The notes: generated by a model from the sequence alone, not told the origin. A stretch of 64,000 bases of DNA from Acidobacteriaceae bacterium (GCA_003138975.1 PLHQ01000078.1:64289-128288); one strand, 5' to 3'. Counted from the stretch's first letter, positions 1 to 10,254 are shown. Made by a program: numbers and translations.

Positions 1-511
1 CATAGGGCTCGTTTACCACCTCGAGACCCTGCGCCTGCGCGACCTCGGTCACCGGCCCAAGATACTGCGCCGCCTCTTTCAGCCCCGGATACGCCTCCGC
101 ACTCTCCGCCGCAATCAGGATCGACGAGTTCACATCCTCGCCCCGCGCCTGCGGCGGCCGCGAAAATGCCGCGAGCAGCACGCCTCCCGCTTTGCCCGCG
201 TCCGCCGCTGATTTGTCTCCATCTGATTTTGCCTGGCCATCTTCCCGCGCATTCATCTCCACCGTCCGCAACACCCATCCCGCCGGTATCTTGCACGCAA
301 AGCCGAAACTCTGGTTTCTGTAAACCCCGTTACTCGCCGATCCTGCGTCCAAACCGGCCGCGGACGCGGGTTTCCGGGCATGCTGTGCGGAAGATGAGCT
401 ACTGGAAGAAGTCGATTGCCCCTGCGCCGCCTGCTGGGCCCCGCCTGCCGGAACCAGCAGAAGCATCACAACCGTTGCAACGAGAAGGACGAAGTTAAGG
501 CGGGAATTCAT
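1..511 (-). CDS. secreted hypothetical protein, partial (runs off left edge)
   Basis: Minus-strand open frame from ATG at 511: MNSRLNFVLLVATVVMLLLVPAGGAQQAAQG..., signal-peptide-like N-terminus, no stop before position 1; absent from ORF track because truncated. Confidence 0.7.
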   Translation of the reverse strand, partial: MNSRLNFVLLVATVVMLLLVPAGGAQQAAQGQSTSSSSSSSAQHARKPASAAGLDAGSASNGVYRNQSFGFACKIPAGWVLRTVEMNAREDGQAKSDGDKSAADAGKAGGVLLAAFSRPPQARGEDVNSSILIAAESAEAYPGLKEAAQYLGPVTEVAQAQGLEVVNEPY

Positions 512-560
512 CTCTCCAATGTTACAGGAGCGCGTTGCGGCTGGAGGGCTCGGCAAGGCG

Positions 561-1085
561 TTACGGCAGCGTTCGCCGCGCGGGCTTCCCACCGGTACTT
601 TTGTAGTCCGCGGGATAGAGCACCACGCAGCGGTCCCGGCCTTCGCCGTCGCTCTCGGTGCGAAGATCGGCTTCATCGCGCAGCGCCAGGTGCACCATGC
701 GTCGCTCGCGCGACGACATGGGAGCGAAATGGAAGGGCGTACCCGTCTGCCGAACCTTCTCGGCGGCAACGCTCGCGGCCATGCGCAGTTCCTGCAACCG
801 CAGAGATCGCTGATTCTTGCAGTCGAAGGCCACCTTCTCGTGCTCTCCCGAAGGCAGCCGCAAAATCTCGAACGCCAGCAGTTCCAGGGCGTGAAGAAGC
901 TCGCCGCCGCGATCCAACAGCAGCGTCGAATCGGGCCCCGAGAAGTCAACGAAGATCTCAGGTTTCTCCCAGTCGCTCAGCGCTGGAGGGTCCACAACAA
1001 TGCGGTATTTAAGATGAAGGCCGCCGTGAGTAACGACAGCTTGCAGAAATTCGTTGATTCTATTAGCAGCAGCAACTTTATCCAT
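561..1085 (-). CDS. Jag/KhpB-like R3H-domain RNA-binding protein
   Basis: 174 aa; located directly downstream of yidC; C-terminal R3H-like segment (FHFAPMSSRERRMVHLAL). Confidence 0.75.
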   Translation of the reverse strand: MDKVAAANRINEFLQAVVTHGGLHLKYRIVVDPPALSDWEKPEIFVDFSGPDSTLLLDRGGELLHALELLAFEILRLPSGEHEKVAFDCKNQRSLRLQELRMAASVAAEKVRQTGTPFHFAPMSSRERRMVHLALRDEADLRTESDGEGRDRCVVLYPADYKSTGGKPARRTLP

Positions 1086-1087
1086 AA

Positions 1088-1172
1088 GATCAGCTCTCAG
1101 CTATCAGCCGTCAGCTCTCAGTTTGCCGGATGCACGCGCCAGCTGAAAGCTGATAGCTGACGGCTGACAGCT
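1088..1172. repeat. inverted array of cagctatcagccgtcagct-type units
   Basis: cagctctcagctatcagccgtcagctctcag ... agctgaaagctgatagctgacggctgacagct. Confidence 0.75.
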
Positions 1173-2985
1173 ACTTCTCCTTCTTCCTCGCCCGCTTTTC
1201 CATCATCTCGCGCATCTCGCGGCCCACCTTGGTGCGATTCATAATGGCCTGCTGCGCAATCGAGATCAAGTTGCTCTCGGTGTAATACAAGTTCAAACCC
1301 GCAGCCAGATTGAAAAAAATGAAGCCCATCATCAAGGGCATCATCACCGTCATCATTCTTTGCTGTGCTGGATCCATTCCCGCTTGCGGAGTCATGCGCT
1401 GCATGGCGAACATGCTGACTACCATGATGATCGGCAGAATAAAGTAAGGATCCCGCGCCGAAAGATCGCTGATCCAGAGCCAGTGCGCATGGCGGAGATC
1501 CAGAGCGATCCCCAACATCCGGTAGTACGCGATCAGAAACGGAAACTGAATGAGCAGTGGCAGGCAGCCGCCCGCGGGGTTCACCCCTTCCTTCTTGTAC
1601 AGCGCGCTGATCTCTTCATTCATCGCCGCCTTGCGCGGGTCGCGCAGGCTGTACTTCTTGTATTTTTCCTGGATCGATTTGATCTGCGGCGCGATGCGCT
1701 GCATTTTCAGCATCGACTTCATCTGCGTGATCCGCAGCGGCAGCAGCGCAACTGTGATGATAAGAGTCTGAATGACGATAGCCCATCCCCAGTTGGGATA
1801 GACATGTTTGTAAGTCCACTTCAGCCACAGGAAAAGCGGGCGCGAGATCAGGCCCCACCAACCGAAGTCCACCGTGCCGCGCAGATCGGGATCGCCATTC
1901 TTGATGGTTGGCACGCTCACGGCTTCGAGCGAGGACAATTCTTTCGGCCCTACATACACACGCTCGCTGGTTGCGCCGCGAACGTCCCCCACGGCCGCAC
2001 CCAGCACATCAACATTGATGATTTCTTTGGAGTCTGCTTTCTGCGGATCGCGCGGCACTTGCAGCGAGTTGCGCAGCGTGACCATGGCCGCGGTGTTCGG
2101 ATCGTCGGGGATAAAGATGGCAGTGAAGTATTGATCGCCCGCGCCAGCCCATTCGAAAGGCCCTCGAATCGTATTGCCGCCGCTAATGCTCTTGCCCGCC
2201 AGACGCAAGACGAAATTTGGAAAGACCAATGCGGTGCGGTCGACGGAAGCATCGTTGTGATAGTCGATGCGGGCGGCGGCATAGGAAGCCGGCGTCGCCT
2301 GGTCGCCGAACCCCGCGGGCCACGCAGGCGCGGCAAAGATTTCAGCACCCTTATAGACGACTGAAGTTTCGGCGTTCAAGACGTACGTGTGGTCGAAACG
2401 GAAAGTCTTCCGAACCACCACATCCTGATCGGCGTACTCGAAGGTAATCACGGCTGGCGCGGAGAGCTGGCCCTCATTCGAAGCCACGTAGAGCACCGAG
2501 TTCAGCTTGTTGCGCAGCGTCTCATCACCGGATGAGGAAGGGTAGGTCCACAGCGAAAGCGGATAGCCACACTTCTGCGCCGCGGCAGCATTTACCAGAT
2601 CCAGCGGCCCGTTCTGCGCGTCATTATCGAACTTTTTCAGAATCCAGGATTTCACCTGCGCGCCGCGATTCGTGAAAGTGATTTTGTAGAGGTCGTTCTC
2701 AATCACAGTTTCAGCTTCGGACGCTGCTTGCTTGTTTGCCGTGATGGCCGGCGCACTCCTGGATGGAACAGACGGCGCGGCCAGATCGGATGCAGCCGCA
2801 GCAGCCGAGCTCGCCGCAGTTTGCTGTGGTGCAGATTCTTTCTGCTGCGGCGCCACCGGCGCCTGCGGCATGTACTTCTTCAGCAGTGGCTGGAAAATAA
2901 TGAGGACAACGAACGTCAGTAGAAAGACGAGAAGCAGTCGCTTCTCGGCGCCGGGTTCTTGTTGAGGATTCTTAAAGTCGGCCAA
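1171..2985 (-). CDS. yidC: membrane protein insertase YidC
   Basis: 604 aa; N-terminal TM, periplasmic domain, conserved C-terminal core (GWAIVIQTLIITVALLPLRITQMKSMLKMQRIAPQIKSIQEKYKK); yidD/rnpA/rpmH context. Confidence 0.97.
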   Translation of the reverse strand: MADFKNPQQEPGAEKRLLLVFLLTFVVLIIFQPLLKKYMPQAPVAPQQKESAPQQTAASSAAAAASDLAAPSVPSRSAPAITANKQAASEAETVIENDLYKITFTNRGAQVKSWILKKFDNDAQNGPLDLVNAAAAQKCGYPLSLWTYPSSSGDETLRNKLNSVLYVASNEGQLSAPAVITFEYADQDVVVRKTFRFDHTYVLNAETSVVYKGAEIFAAPAWPAGFGDQATPASYAAARIDYHNDASVDRTALVFPNFVLRLAGKSISGGNTIRGPFEWAGAGDQYFTAIFIPDDPNTAAMVTLRNSLQVPRDPQKADSKEIINVDVLGAAVGDVRGATSERVYVGPKELSSLEAVSVPTIKNGDPDLRGTVDFGWWGLISRPLFLWLKWTYKHVYPNWGWAIVIQTLIITVALLPLRITQMKSMLKMQRIAPQIKSIQEKYKKYSLRDPRKAAMNEEISALYKKEGVNPAGGCLPLLIQFPFLIAYYRMLGIALDLRHAHWLWISDLSARDPYFILPIIMVVSMFAMQRMTPQAGMDPAQQRMMTVMMPLMMGFIFFNLAAGLNLYYTESNLISIAQQAIMNRTKVGREMREMMEKRARKKEK

Positions 2986-3000
2986 AGTTTGATTATCGCC

Positions 3001-3279
3001 TCAAATTCTTGGTGCGCATGCGCCGCACTTCTCCAGGGACTCATCTCCCCTCCCCGCTCGCACTACCGGGTCGTAACCGGCCCGGGCAAACGGGTGACAG
3101 CGCAGCACGCGTCCTAAAGCCATCAATCCGCCACGCAGGGCGCCATAGCGCTCCACGGCTTCCATGGCATATTCCGAGCAGGTCGGCACGTAGCGGCAGG
3201 CCGGGGGAAGCATGGGCGAGATCGCCCACTTGTAAGCCCGCAGCAATTGCAGCGTGACGAATTTGGCGCACTGCCTCAA
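3001..3279 (-). CDS. yidD: membrane protein insertion efficiency factor YidD
   Basis: 92 aa; [40 protein letters not shown] motif. Confidence 0.95.
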   Translation of the reverse strand: MRQCAKFVTLQLLRAYKWAISPMLPPACRYVPTCSEYAMEAVERYGALRGGLMALGRVLRCHPFARAGYDPVVRAGRGDESLEKCGACAPRI

Positions 3280-3281
3280 GA

Positions 3282-3827
3282 TTAGTTTTCGGCCTCCGGC
3301 CTGGCGCTCTTTAACTCAGCCGCCGGCGCCACCTTCCCTGACAACTTCTGCTCAATCACCGCGAAGGCGCGTCTCACTTCGCTCAGCACATCGGCAAAAT
3401 CCGCGGTCAACGACGATTTCTTGGGATTGATCACCACATCCGCCGCAACCCCGCCCACTGGACGCGACATGCGAACCGTCTCGCGTAAGCGCCTCCTGAT
3501 GCGGTTGCGTTGCACCGCGCCGCCCAGCACACGTCCAACCGTAAATCCCACCCGGATCCCTTGTGGCGCTGGCACTCCCGTTTGCGTCTTCGCATCCGCC
3601 TTCGGACGTGGCCAGTAGAAGACCGTCATGGACGCGGAAAAATGCCGCCGTCCCTGTTTGTAGACGCGCTCGAAATCCGCATGGCGCAAAAGCCGAGCTG
3701 TGCGCGGAAATCGTGCTGCCTTCTTTGCTGGCATGGTATCCGGTCGAGTTCCCAGCGCGGCATCCGCCATCATGCCCTCGTACTGCAACCTGCGGCCGAG
3801 TATCTCGACTGTAGTTGGGAGCGGCAC
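3282..3827 (-). CDS. rnpA: ribonuclease P protein component
   Basis: [31 protein letters not shown] signature; real start may be internal at 3734 (MPAKKAARF). Confidence 0.93.
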   Translation of the reverse strand: MPLPTTVEILGRRLQYEGMMADAALGTRPDTMPAKKAARFPRTARLLRHADFERVYKQGRRHFSASMTVFYWPRPKADAKTQTGVPAPQGIRVGFTVGRVLGGAVQRNRIRRRLRETVRMSRPVGGVAADVVINPKKSSLTADFADVLSEVRRAFAVIEQKLSGKVAPAAELKSARPEAEN

Positions 3828-3835
3828 CAGAAAAG

Positions 3836-3991
3836 CTACTCGCGGAATCCGGGTTTCACGGATACCCGCTTCCGCCCTTTGGCGCGGCGGCGGGATATCA
3901 CCTTCTTGCCGCCCTGGGTCTTCATGCGCGTGCGAAATCCGTGCTTCTTGCTTCGCTTGCGCCGGTTAGGTTGGAATGTACGCTTGGGCAT
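3836..3991 (-). CDS. rpmH: 50S ribosomal protein L34
   Basis: Minus-strand translation [51 protein letters not shown], 51 aa; too short for supplied ORF track. Confidence 0.97.
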   Translation of the reverse strand: MPKRTFQPNRRKRSKKHGFRTRMKTQGGKKVISRRRAKGRKRVSVKPGFRE

Positions 3992-4535
3992 GAAAAGTAG
4001 CTGCTCCTGATTCCGTCGACAGTGTTAGGGCAAACGATGAGTATAAATGACCACGTGCCACAAGGGCAAAGGGAGAGCCGATGGGAAAGTCTCAGTCTGC
4101 CCTGTGCTGTTCTCTCTGCATTCTCCGCAGCCGTTCTCCGCGATTCCGCGACTTAGGATTTTTGCCCCTCGTCAGCCTCATCCACATCGTAAACCGCGAA
4201 CACCACGAAGTCAGAGCCAACTGGATCGCGCGAGAAATTTTGCACCGCGCTCGTTGCAGTTACATCCTCGACACTTGACACGCGCCCCGCTTCGCGTTCT
4301 GAATGAGCATGAGCCAAAATTTTCGTTCAAGATTTCCGTGCGACGAAAAAAATTTCGTGCTACCATGCGGCACTGTTCAAGTTTAAGAAAATCTCATTCA
4401 CCATGACAACCGCGCACACTACAACAGGCGCATTCCGCAGTACACTAAGAGTTCCAGCAGCTTGTCGGTAAAAGGCATTTTTTAACAGGCGCCCTCAGCC
4501 AGCCGCCGGGACGCCGCGGCGGGTATTTCATATCT

Positions 4536-5909
4536 ATGTCAGTTACAAGCACAACACTTTCCCCCAATCCGTGGATGCGCATTCTCGATGCGCTGGAAAA
4601 AAAGATCAACCGGCACTCCTATGACACGTGGCTGAAGCCCACACGCTACAGCCACTCCAGTGGCGGAATTTTATTCGTGCGCGTGCCCACAGCGGAGTTT
4701 CGCCACGCCGGCGACAAGTACGCCGACCTCATCCAGGAAGCCATCGACAACCTCGGCCTCGAGTTCAGTGACGTAAAGTTCGTCACCCCCGAGGACGACC
4801 CTGCCGCGACCACCCTGCGCCACAACGGCGGGCTCTCCGCACTTCCGGCCGCGACCGCTCCGGCGCAGGCTCGTTTTGACTGGGATGGTGCTGCGCAGCT
4901 GAACCCGCGCTACACCTTCGACGCTTTTGTCATCGGCTCCGGCAACCAGTTCGCGCATGCGGCATGCCAGGCTGTCGCCGAGCGTCCTTCCAAAGCCTAC
5001 AATCCGCTCTTCCTATACGGCGGCGTCGGCATGGGCAAGACCCATCTGATGCAAGCCATCGGACACGAAGTCAAGCGGCGCCAGCCTCAGGCCGCCATCT
5101 GCTACGTATCCAGCGAGAAGTTCACCAACGACATGATCAACTCGCTGCGCTACGACAAGATGACCAGCTTCCGCGACAAGTTCCGCGGCGTCGACGTTCT
5201 GCTCGTCGACGACATCCAGTTCCTCGCCGGCAAAGAGCGCACGCAGGAAGAGTTCTTCCACACCTTCAACGCTCTGCACGACACCATGAAGCAGATCGTG
5301 ATCGCCAGCGATCGCTCGCCAAAAGAGCTCGCCGAGATCGAAGACCGTCTGCGCAGCCGCTTCGAATGGGGATTGATTGCCGACATTCAGCCTCCCGACC
5401 TCGAAACAAAAGTTGCCATCCTGCAAAAGAAAGCCGAGCAGGAAAAAGTAACGCTCCCCACGGATGTAGCCCTCTACGTCGCGCAGAATATTCGCTCGAA
5501 CGTGCGCGAGTTGGAAGGCGCGCTCATCCGTCTCGTCGCCCATTCATCTCTGATTGGCGCCGAGATCACGTTACCCTACGCGCAGCAGGTTCTCAAAAAT
5601 TTCATCGACTCGCAGGCCCGCAAGGTCACCATCGAGTCCATTCAGAAAATGGTTGCCGAGCAGTTTGGTCTGCGTCTGGTTGAGATCAAAGCCAAAGATA
5701 ATTCGCGCGCGATCGTTTATCCCCGCCAGATTGCGATGTACCTGGCCAAGCATATGACCGAAGCGTCGCTGCCGGAAATCGGACGCCAGTTCGGCGGAAA
5801 ACATCACACCACCGTTCTGCACTCCGTCGAAAAAATTGAAGAGGTCCGCAAGAACGACAAAGATTTAAACAGGCTGCTCAATAAATTGACTGAGCATTTA
5901 GGCGGATAA
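4536..5909 (+). CDS. dnaA: chromosomal replication initiator DnaA
   Basis: 457 aa; AAA+ Walker A GGVGMGKTHLMQAIGH, C-terminal DnaA-box binding GGKHHTTVLHSVEKIE. Confidence 0.98.
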   Translation: MSVTSTTLSPNPWMRILDALEKKINRHSYDTWLKPTRYSHSSGGILFVRVPTAEFRHAGDKYADLIQEAIDNLGLEFSDVKFVTPEDDPAATTLRHNGGLSALPAATAPAQARFDWDGAAQLNPRYTFDAFVIGSGNQFAHAACQAVAERPSKAYNPLFLYGGVGMGKTHLMQAIGHEVKRRQPQAAICYVSSEKFTNDMINSLRYDKMTSFRDKFRGVDVLLVDDIQFLAGKERTQEEFFHTFNALHDTMKQIVIASDRSPKELAEIEDRLRSRFEWGLIADIQPPDLETKVAILQKKAEQEKVTLPTDVALYVAQNIRSNVRELEGALIRLVAHSSLIGAEITLPYAQQVLKNFIDSQARKVTIESIQKMVAEQFGLRLVEIKAKDNSRAIVYPRQIAMYLAKHMTEASLPEIGRQFGGKHHTTVLHSVEKIEEVRKNDKDLNRLLNKLTEHLGG

Positions 5910-6246
5910 ACGCGGTGATTTTTACGTTTTCCACTGTGCAGCGCAGTCTTCCTTTTCCAAGTCTGTGAATGCGATGTGGAAACGGTGCAAGGCCCAGGCG
6001 AAACCAGAAAAGTGGAAATCTTGTTGTAGGGTCTCCGCCAGGTTCAGGACCGATTTCTCACACAAAGGGCTGGTTCCCAAAGCGGTGACAACAGGCCGGT
6101 TGATAAAGTTTTCCACTTCTCCGACCTGCCTACTGTTACTGCTGGTTTTATAGGTTTTGCATTTGATATAAGGGAAGTAATAAAAGTAGCAAGCGGCAGG
6201 GGAGACAAAGTCTATGCCGGTTGAAGCGGCCGTTGCGGTGGGAACG

Positions 6247-7362
6247 ATGGAGATCACGGTCAGCAAAGTCGAATTACTGCGGGAGTTGACCGCCACGCAG
6301 GGCGTGGTCGAGCGCAAGACCACCATTCCCATTCTATCCAACTATTTATTCGAAGCGGCCGAGGGCAAACTGTCGCTCACTGCGACCGACCTCGATCTCA
6401 GCCTGCGCACGTCATGTAACGCTAAAGTTAAGAAAGAAGGCTCCTGTACAATTCCCGCCCGCAAGTTGTATGACTACGTAAAGCTCCTGCCCGACGCCGA
6501 CATAACCATCAAGTTGCTCGATAATCACTGGGTGAGCATCCGCTGTGGCCGCTCCAACACCAAGATGGTCGGCATGGCAAAGTCCAACTTCCCAAGCTTG
6601 CCAGTATTTCCGACAGCCGGCGTGGTGAAGATTCCTGGCCAGGTATTGCGTGGTCTGATTGCCCGCACCGGATTTGCCATCTCCAGCGAAGAATCGCGCT
6701 ACACGCTGAACGGCGCATTAATGCTGTTAAAGCCCGAGTCGATCACCATGGTCGCCACCGACGGTCACCGACTGGCTCACTGCGAGCGCAGCGGAGAAAA
6801 ATTCGAAGGCATCTCCGGTGAGATGAAGACTCTAGTCCCCAAAAAAGCAATGGACGAACTCAAGTCCCTGCTCGATTCGACTGACGCCGAAACCGTCGAG
6901 TTCGCCAAAGACGACTCCACTCTTTTCTTCCGCATCGGTTCGCGTCTGCTTACCTCGCGCCAACTCACCGGACAGTTCCCCAACTTCGAAGCCGTCCTGC
7001 CCAAGGACAATAACAAGAGCATCACCCTGAACAGCGCTGATCTGAACTCCGCCATCCTCCGCGTCGCCCAATTCGCCGACGAACGCTCCCGCGCGGTTCG
7101 CATGAAGCTGGAAAAAGGCGAAGTAAAAATTTCCGCATCCTCCACCGAAGCCGGCGAGTCCGAGGATTCCATCGAAGCGCCCTACGACGGCGAGACCCTC
7201 ACCATTGGTTTCAACGCCGTCTACCTGGTCGACTTCCTCAAAGCCGCCGGCACTGACGAGGTTCGCCTCGAGCTGAAAGATTCCCAATCCGCCGGCCAGC
7301 TTCGCCCTGCCGAAGGCGACGATTACAAGTACCGCTATATCGTCATGCCCATGCGCATTTGA
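6247..7362 (+). CDS. dnaN: DNA polymerase III beta subunit (sliding clamp)
   Basis: ORF 6214-7362; start MEITVSKVELLRELTATQGVVERKTTIPILSNYL at 6247; C-term YRYIVMPMRI. Confidence 0.96.
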   Translation: MEITVSKVELLRELTATQGVVERKTTIPILSNYLFEAAEGKLSLTATDLDLSLRTSCNAKVKKEGSCTIPARKLYDYVKLLPDADITIKLLDNHWVSIRCGRSNTKMVGMAKSNFPSLPVFPTAGVVKIPGQVLRGLIARTGFAISSEESRYTLNGALMLLKPESITMVATDGHRLAHCERSGEKFEGISGEMKTLVPKKAMDELKSLLDSTDAETVEFAKDDSTLFFRIGSRLLTSRQLTGQFPNFEAVLPKDNNKSITLNSADLNSAILRVAQFADERSRAVRMKLEKGEVKISASSTEAGESEDSIEAPYDGETLTIGFNAVYLVDFLKAAGTDEVRLELKDSQSAGQLRPAEGDDYKYRYIVMPMRI

Positions 7363-7405
7363 TACCAGGCAAATGTCCGGGAAAGACGTAGGCCCGCGAC
7401 TCTTT

Positions 7406-7440
7406 TGTCATCCTGAGCGCCTCGTTTGCGCGAAGGACCG
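7406..7440 (+). repeat. interspersed repeat A (TGTCATCCTGAGCG...GCGAAGGAC)
   Basis: tgtcatcctgagcgcctcgtttgcgcgaaggaccg. Confidence 0.7.
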
Positions 7441-7572
7441 ATGCAACCTGCTCGCAGCGGCAACGCTGCCGTCCACTCCAATCCCCGCCAATTGCGCTTC
7501 CTTGAATACATTCAAATGTCCTGTTGGGCTTGACCTGAGAGTTCTCCTGTCATAAATTGGCGCAACCCTGTT

Positions 7573-8007
7573 TTGAAGGAGTTTCCTATGCTCGACGGTT
7601 TTAAAAAGTTCATCCTGCGGGGCAATGTGGTGGATATGGCGGTCGGCGTAGTCATCGGCGCGGCCTTCGGCGGCGTGGTCGCGGCGCTTACCAAGGACTT
7701 GCTCACACCTCTAATCGGAGCACTCGTCGGCAAGCACGGTGACTTTTCCAGTCTCGCATTTACCATTAATGGCACGCCGTTTCCTGTCGGGGAGTTCATT
7801 AACGCCTGTGTCTCGTTCTTCCTGATTGCCGCTACGATTTACTTCTTCGTGGTCACTCCGGTAAATGCTCTGGTGGCCCGCATGAATAAAGGCGAGAAGC
7901 CCGCCGACCCCACCACCAAGAAGTGTCCCGAGTGCCTCAGCGAGATTCCCATCGACGCCCGCCGCTGTGCCCACTGCACGCAGCCGGTCCTGGGACGAGC
8001 CGCATAA
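7573..8007 (+). CDS. mscL: large-conductance mechanosensitive channel MscL with C-terminal zinc-ribbon-like tail
   Basis: MLDGFKKFILRGNVVDMAVGVVIGAAFGGVV core; tail KKCPECLSEIPIDARRCAHC. Confidence 0.95.
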   Translation: MKEFPMLDGFKKFILRGNVVDMAVGVVIGAAFGGVVAALTKDLLTPLIGALVGKHGDFSSLAFTINGTPFPVGEFINACVSFFLIAATIYFFVVTPVNALVARMNKGEKPADPTTKKCPECLSEIPIDARRCAHCTQPVLGRAA

Positions 8008-8022
8008 CTACCTCTCAGCAAC

Positions 8023-8049
8023 AAGGGCGGCCAATTTTGGCCGCCCTTT
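8023..8049 (+). terminator. rho-independent-like hairpin after mscL
   Basis: aagggcggccaattttggccgcccttt: 8-bp GC stem, short loop, T run. Confidence 0.7.
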
Positions 8050-8070
8050 CGATCATCCAGCAACGCGTCC

Positions 8071-8601
8071 TTAGATGCCCTCATCCGCCGACGGCCCGTA
8101 CACCGAAGGCACCGGCACTCCATTCAGCCGCAGATAAACTCCCAACTGCGCCCGATGATGGATCATGTGATTCATCATCATTCGCCGCAGCGCGCCAATC
8201 CGCGGTCCGTCATAAATCTTCTTCTCGCCTACCGCCAGCGACCAGTTCTTCTGCAAGTCTGCATCGCTCACGCCGGCAATCGCCGCCCGCAACTGCGCCA
8301 CGTTCTTATCGAATATTTCCACTATATGCTTCTGCGACTCCGCCACCAGCGGCTTCTGCCCCGGCGGCCGGTTCGCAAAGTTGAACGAGTCCACCTGGAT
8401 CATCATCATTCCAAATCCCGGCAGCTCCGCCAAATGCCCCGCCAGCCTACCCAGCCCCATCGATTTCTCGTGCGGCTTCCAGGTTAGCTTGTCCTCCGGA
8501 ATCCGCTCCAGCGTCTTCCGCGTGCTCGCCATCTCGAGATCGAGTTCCTTAAGCAGTCCTTCGCTTACTCCCATTTCATTCCTCCCTCCTGATATTTCCA
8601 T
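8071..8601 (-). CDS. DinB family protein
   Basis: 176 aa; helical DinB-like pattern with metal-ligand His residues (GHLAELP, MMNHMIHHRAQLGVYLRL). Confidence 0.8.
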   Translation of the reverse strand: MEISGGRNEMGVSEGLLKELDLEMASTRKTLERIPEDKLTWKPHEKSMGLGRLAGHLAELPGFGMMMIQVDSFNFANRPPGQKPLVAESQKHIVEIFDKNVAQLRAAIAGVSDADLQKNWSLAVGEKKIYDGPRIGALRRMMMNHMIHHRAQLGVYLRLNGVPVPSVYGPSADEGI

Positions 8602-8620
8602 GTGCAGGATTTAAGAGCCA

Positions 8621-8660
8621 TGTGGGAACAGCGCCCTCGGCTGTCCACGGAGCGAAGCTC
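8621..8660 (+). repeat. interspersed repeat B (TGTGGGGACAGCCGCCCTCGGCTGTCCG)
   Basis: tgtgggaacagcgccctcggctgtccacggagcgaagctc. Confidence 0.75.
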
Positions 8661-9100
8661 CCAGCCTTACTCTTGGTTTGGATGTGCCGCCGCACCACTT
8701 CGCTTCTCTAAGTCTTGGGGAAGGAGTCTGTTGTGAAAAAGTCCACTAAAACGCACACTCGCGCCCACTTCATGATCGCCCGTAGCACCCGCATATTGTT
8801 CTTGCTTTCACAACATATCCACAGAGCCCATCTGCCGTTCCACTATTACCAACTCGGTTCGCGCGCCGTTTCCGACATCAGTCCGCAAAGAAATTCCACT
8901 TTCACCGCCCGCAGCCTCGGCTGACATAAAACCATAGAACGCCCAACTCACTTTCTCCCACCCATTAACTTCCAAGATTCTTACCCAGCGAGATTCGAGC
9001 GCACCTGTCTGTGGATGAACTCCGCCGCTCAAAAAAGAAAAGCGGCCCACGAAGGCCGCCATCCAATCTGAAAACTGAAAACTGAGAACTAGCTTCTGCC

Positions 9101-9568
9101 CTACCGCCCCGTCGCCGCTCCCGCTGCCATCATCCCCGCAATCTGCATCCCTTCGATCCGCGCCAGGACATTCTCCACGCTCGCGCCCGTATCCGTGCAC
9201 GCATCCACATACGGATGCCGGCTTCCATCCGCGTGCATTACCAGCACCGCGGCCTCCGCCTGAGCCTTCTTCACCATATAAGGCAGATGATGCCGGTCAT
9301 TGCGCGTTAAGCTAGGACCCAACACCACCAGATCGAACGTCCCCTTTTGCAGCGCCTCCACAACAGCCTTGCGCCCTAAAGCCATATGAACCGTGTGCCC
9401 GGCTTTCTCAAACGCCGCTGCCGGAGCCACCTGCGCCTCCGCATCCCCTTCACCATAAAGAATTCTCAGCTTCGCTGCTTTCGACATTGCTCCCATCCTT
9501 GCGCAGTACGAGCGACTCCATACTGGCAAAGCCACGGTAGCAACCGCCCCGGTTTCTGAGAACGTCAC
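9101..9568 (-). CDS. response-regulator-receiver-like protein
   Basis: MSKAAKLRILYGEGDAEAQVAPAAAFEKAGHTVHMALGRKAVVEALQKGTFDLVVLGPSLTRNDRHHLPYMVKK; likely internal start. Confidence 0.55.
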   Translation of the reverse strand: MTFSETGAVATVALPVWSRSYCARMGAMSKAAKLRILYGEGDAEAQVAPAAAFEKAGHTVHMALGRKAVVEALQKGTFDLVVLGPSLTRNDRHHLPYMVKKAQAEAAVLVMHADGSRHPYVDACTDTGASVENVLARIEGMQIAGMMAAGAATGR

Positions 9569-9736
9569 CGAAGACCAGCAACGAACGGGCCTATTTCACT
9601 CGTGTGTCGGACGTTGCCCGAGCGCAGCCGAAGGGTCCGCCGTGCGTAGAACGCCCGATCCCTCCCAATCAGAACTCAAAATCCCTTCCCCTGAGCCCGT
9701 TTCGGCGCTACACTTCTCGCCCAGAGGGGGGCTACC

Positions 9737-10228
9737 ATGTTCCGCGCTTACTTCGTCGTTGCTGTTCTGTTTCTGCTCGCTGCCGCCTGTTTTGCCCAGC
9801 AGTCTGAGCCCTCATCCACCGCCAGTTGTAACCTCGACGATGGACGCCAGATCTACATCCGCTACAATCCCGTCTCCTCCAAGAACGACAAGCTTGCCAA
9901 CGGCAAGCCCTGGACTCCCGGCGGCGCCGCCATGACACTTTTCACCGAGGTCCAGCTCAGCTTCGGAGGCTCCACCATCCCCGTCGGCGCCTACACCGTT
10001 TACCCGATCCCCGCCAAAGACAAGTGGACCCTTGCCGTCAACAGAAACGTTACTGTCGGCGCCGCTTACGACGAGAAACAGGACATCGTCCGCGCACCCA
10101 TGGAGACCGATCAGGTTAGCCAAGCCGCTGATTCGCTCGAAGTAGCCTTCGCTCACGTGGGAGACAAGTGCACACTCCGCATATACTTCGGCAAGAGCGC
10201 CTCCTTCGCCCCCTTCACCGCCCGGTGA
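9737..10228 (+). CDS. DUF2911-like secreted protein
   Basis: Signal peptide; YIRYNPVSSKNDK...GGSTIPVGAYTVYPIPAKDKWTLAVNR. Confidence 0.65.
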   Translation: MFRAYFVVAVLFLLAAACFAQQSEPSSTASCNLDDGRQIYIRYNPVSSKNDKLANGKPWTPGGAAMTLFTEVQLSFGGSTIPVGAYTVYPIPAKDKWTLAVNRNVTVGAAYDEKQDIVRAPMETDQVSQAADSLEVAFAHVGDKCTLRIYFGKSASFAPFTAR

Positions 10229-10254
10229 CTCCATTGCGCGGGCGGGAGCACAAC

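Noticed and set aside
4050-4062. accacgtgcc near 4050 as a canonical parS core
   Set aside because: Flanks do not form TGTTTCACGTGAAACA; single weak match
3992-4535. oriC in the rpmH-dnaA gap
   Set aside because: No TTATCCACA-like cluster seen there and composition does not flip sign at this point; cannot be excluded without computation
4964-5683. Large alternative-frame ORF overlapping dnaA (239 aa)
   Set aside because: Arg-rich shadow ORF in a GC-rich gene; dnaA frame is unambiguous
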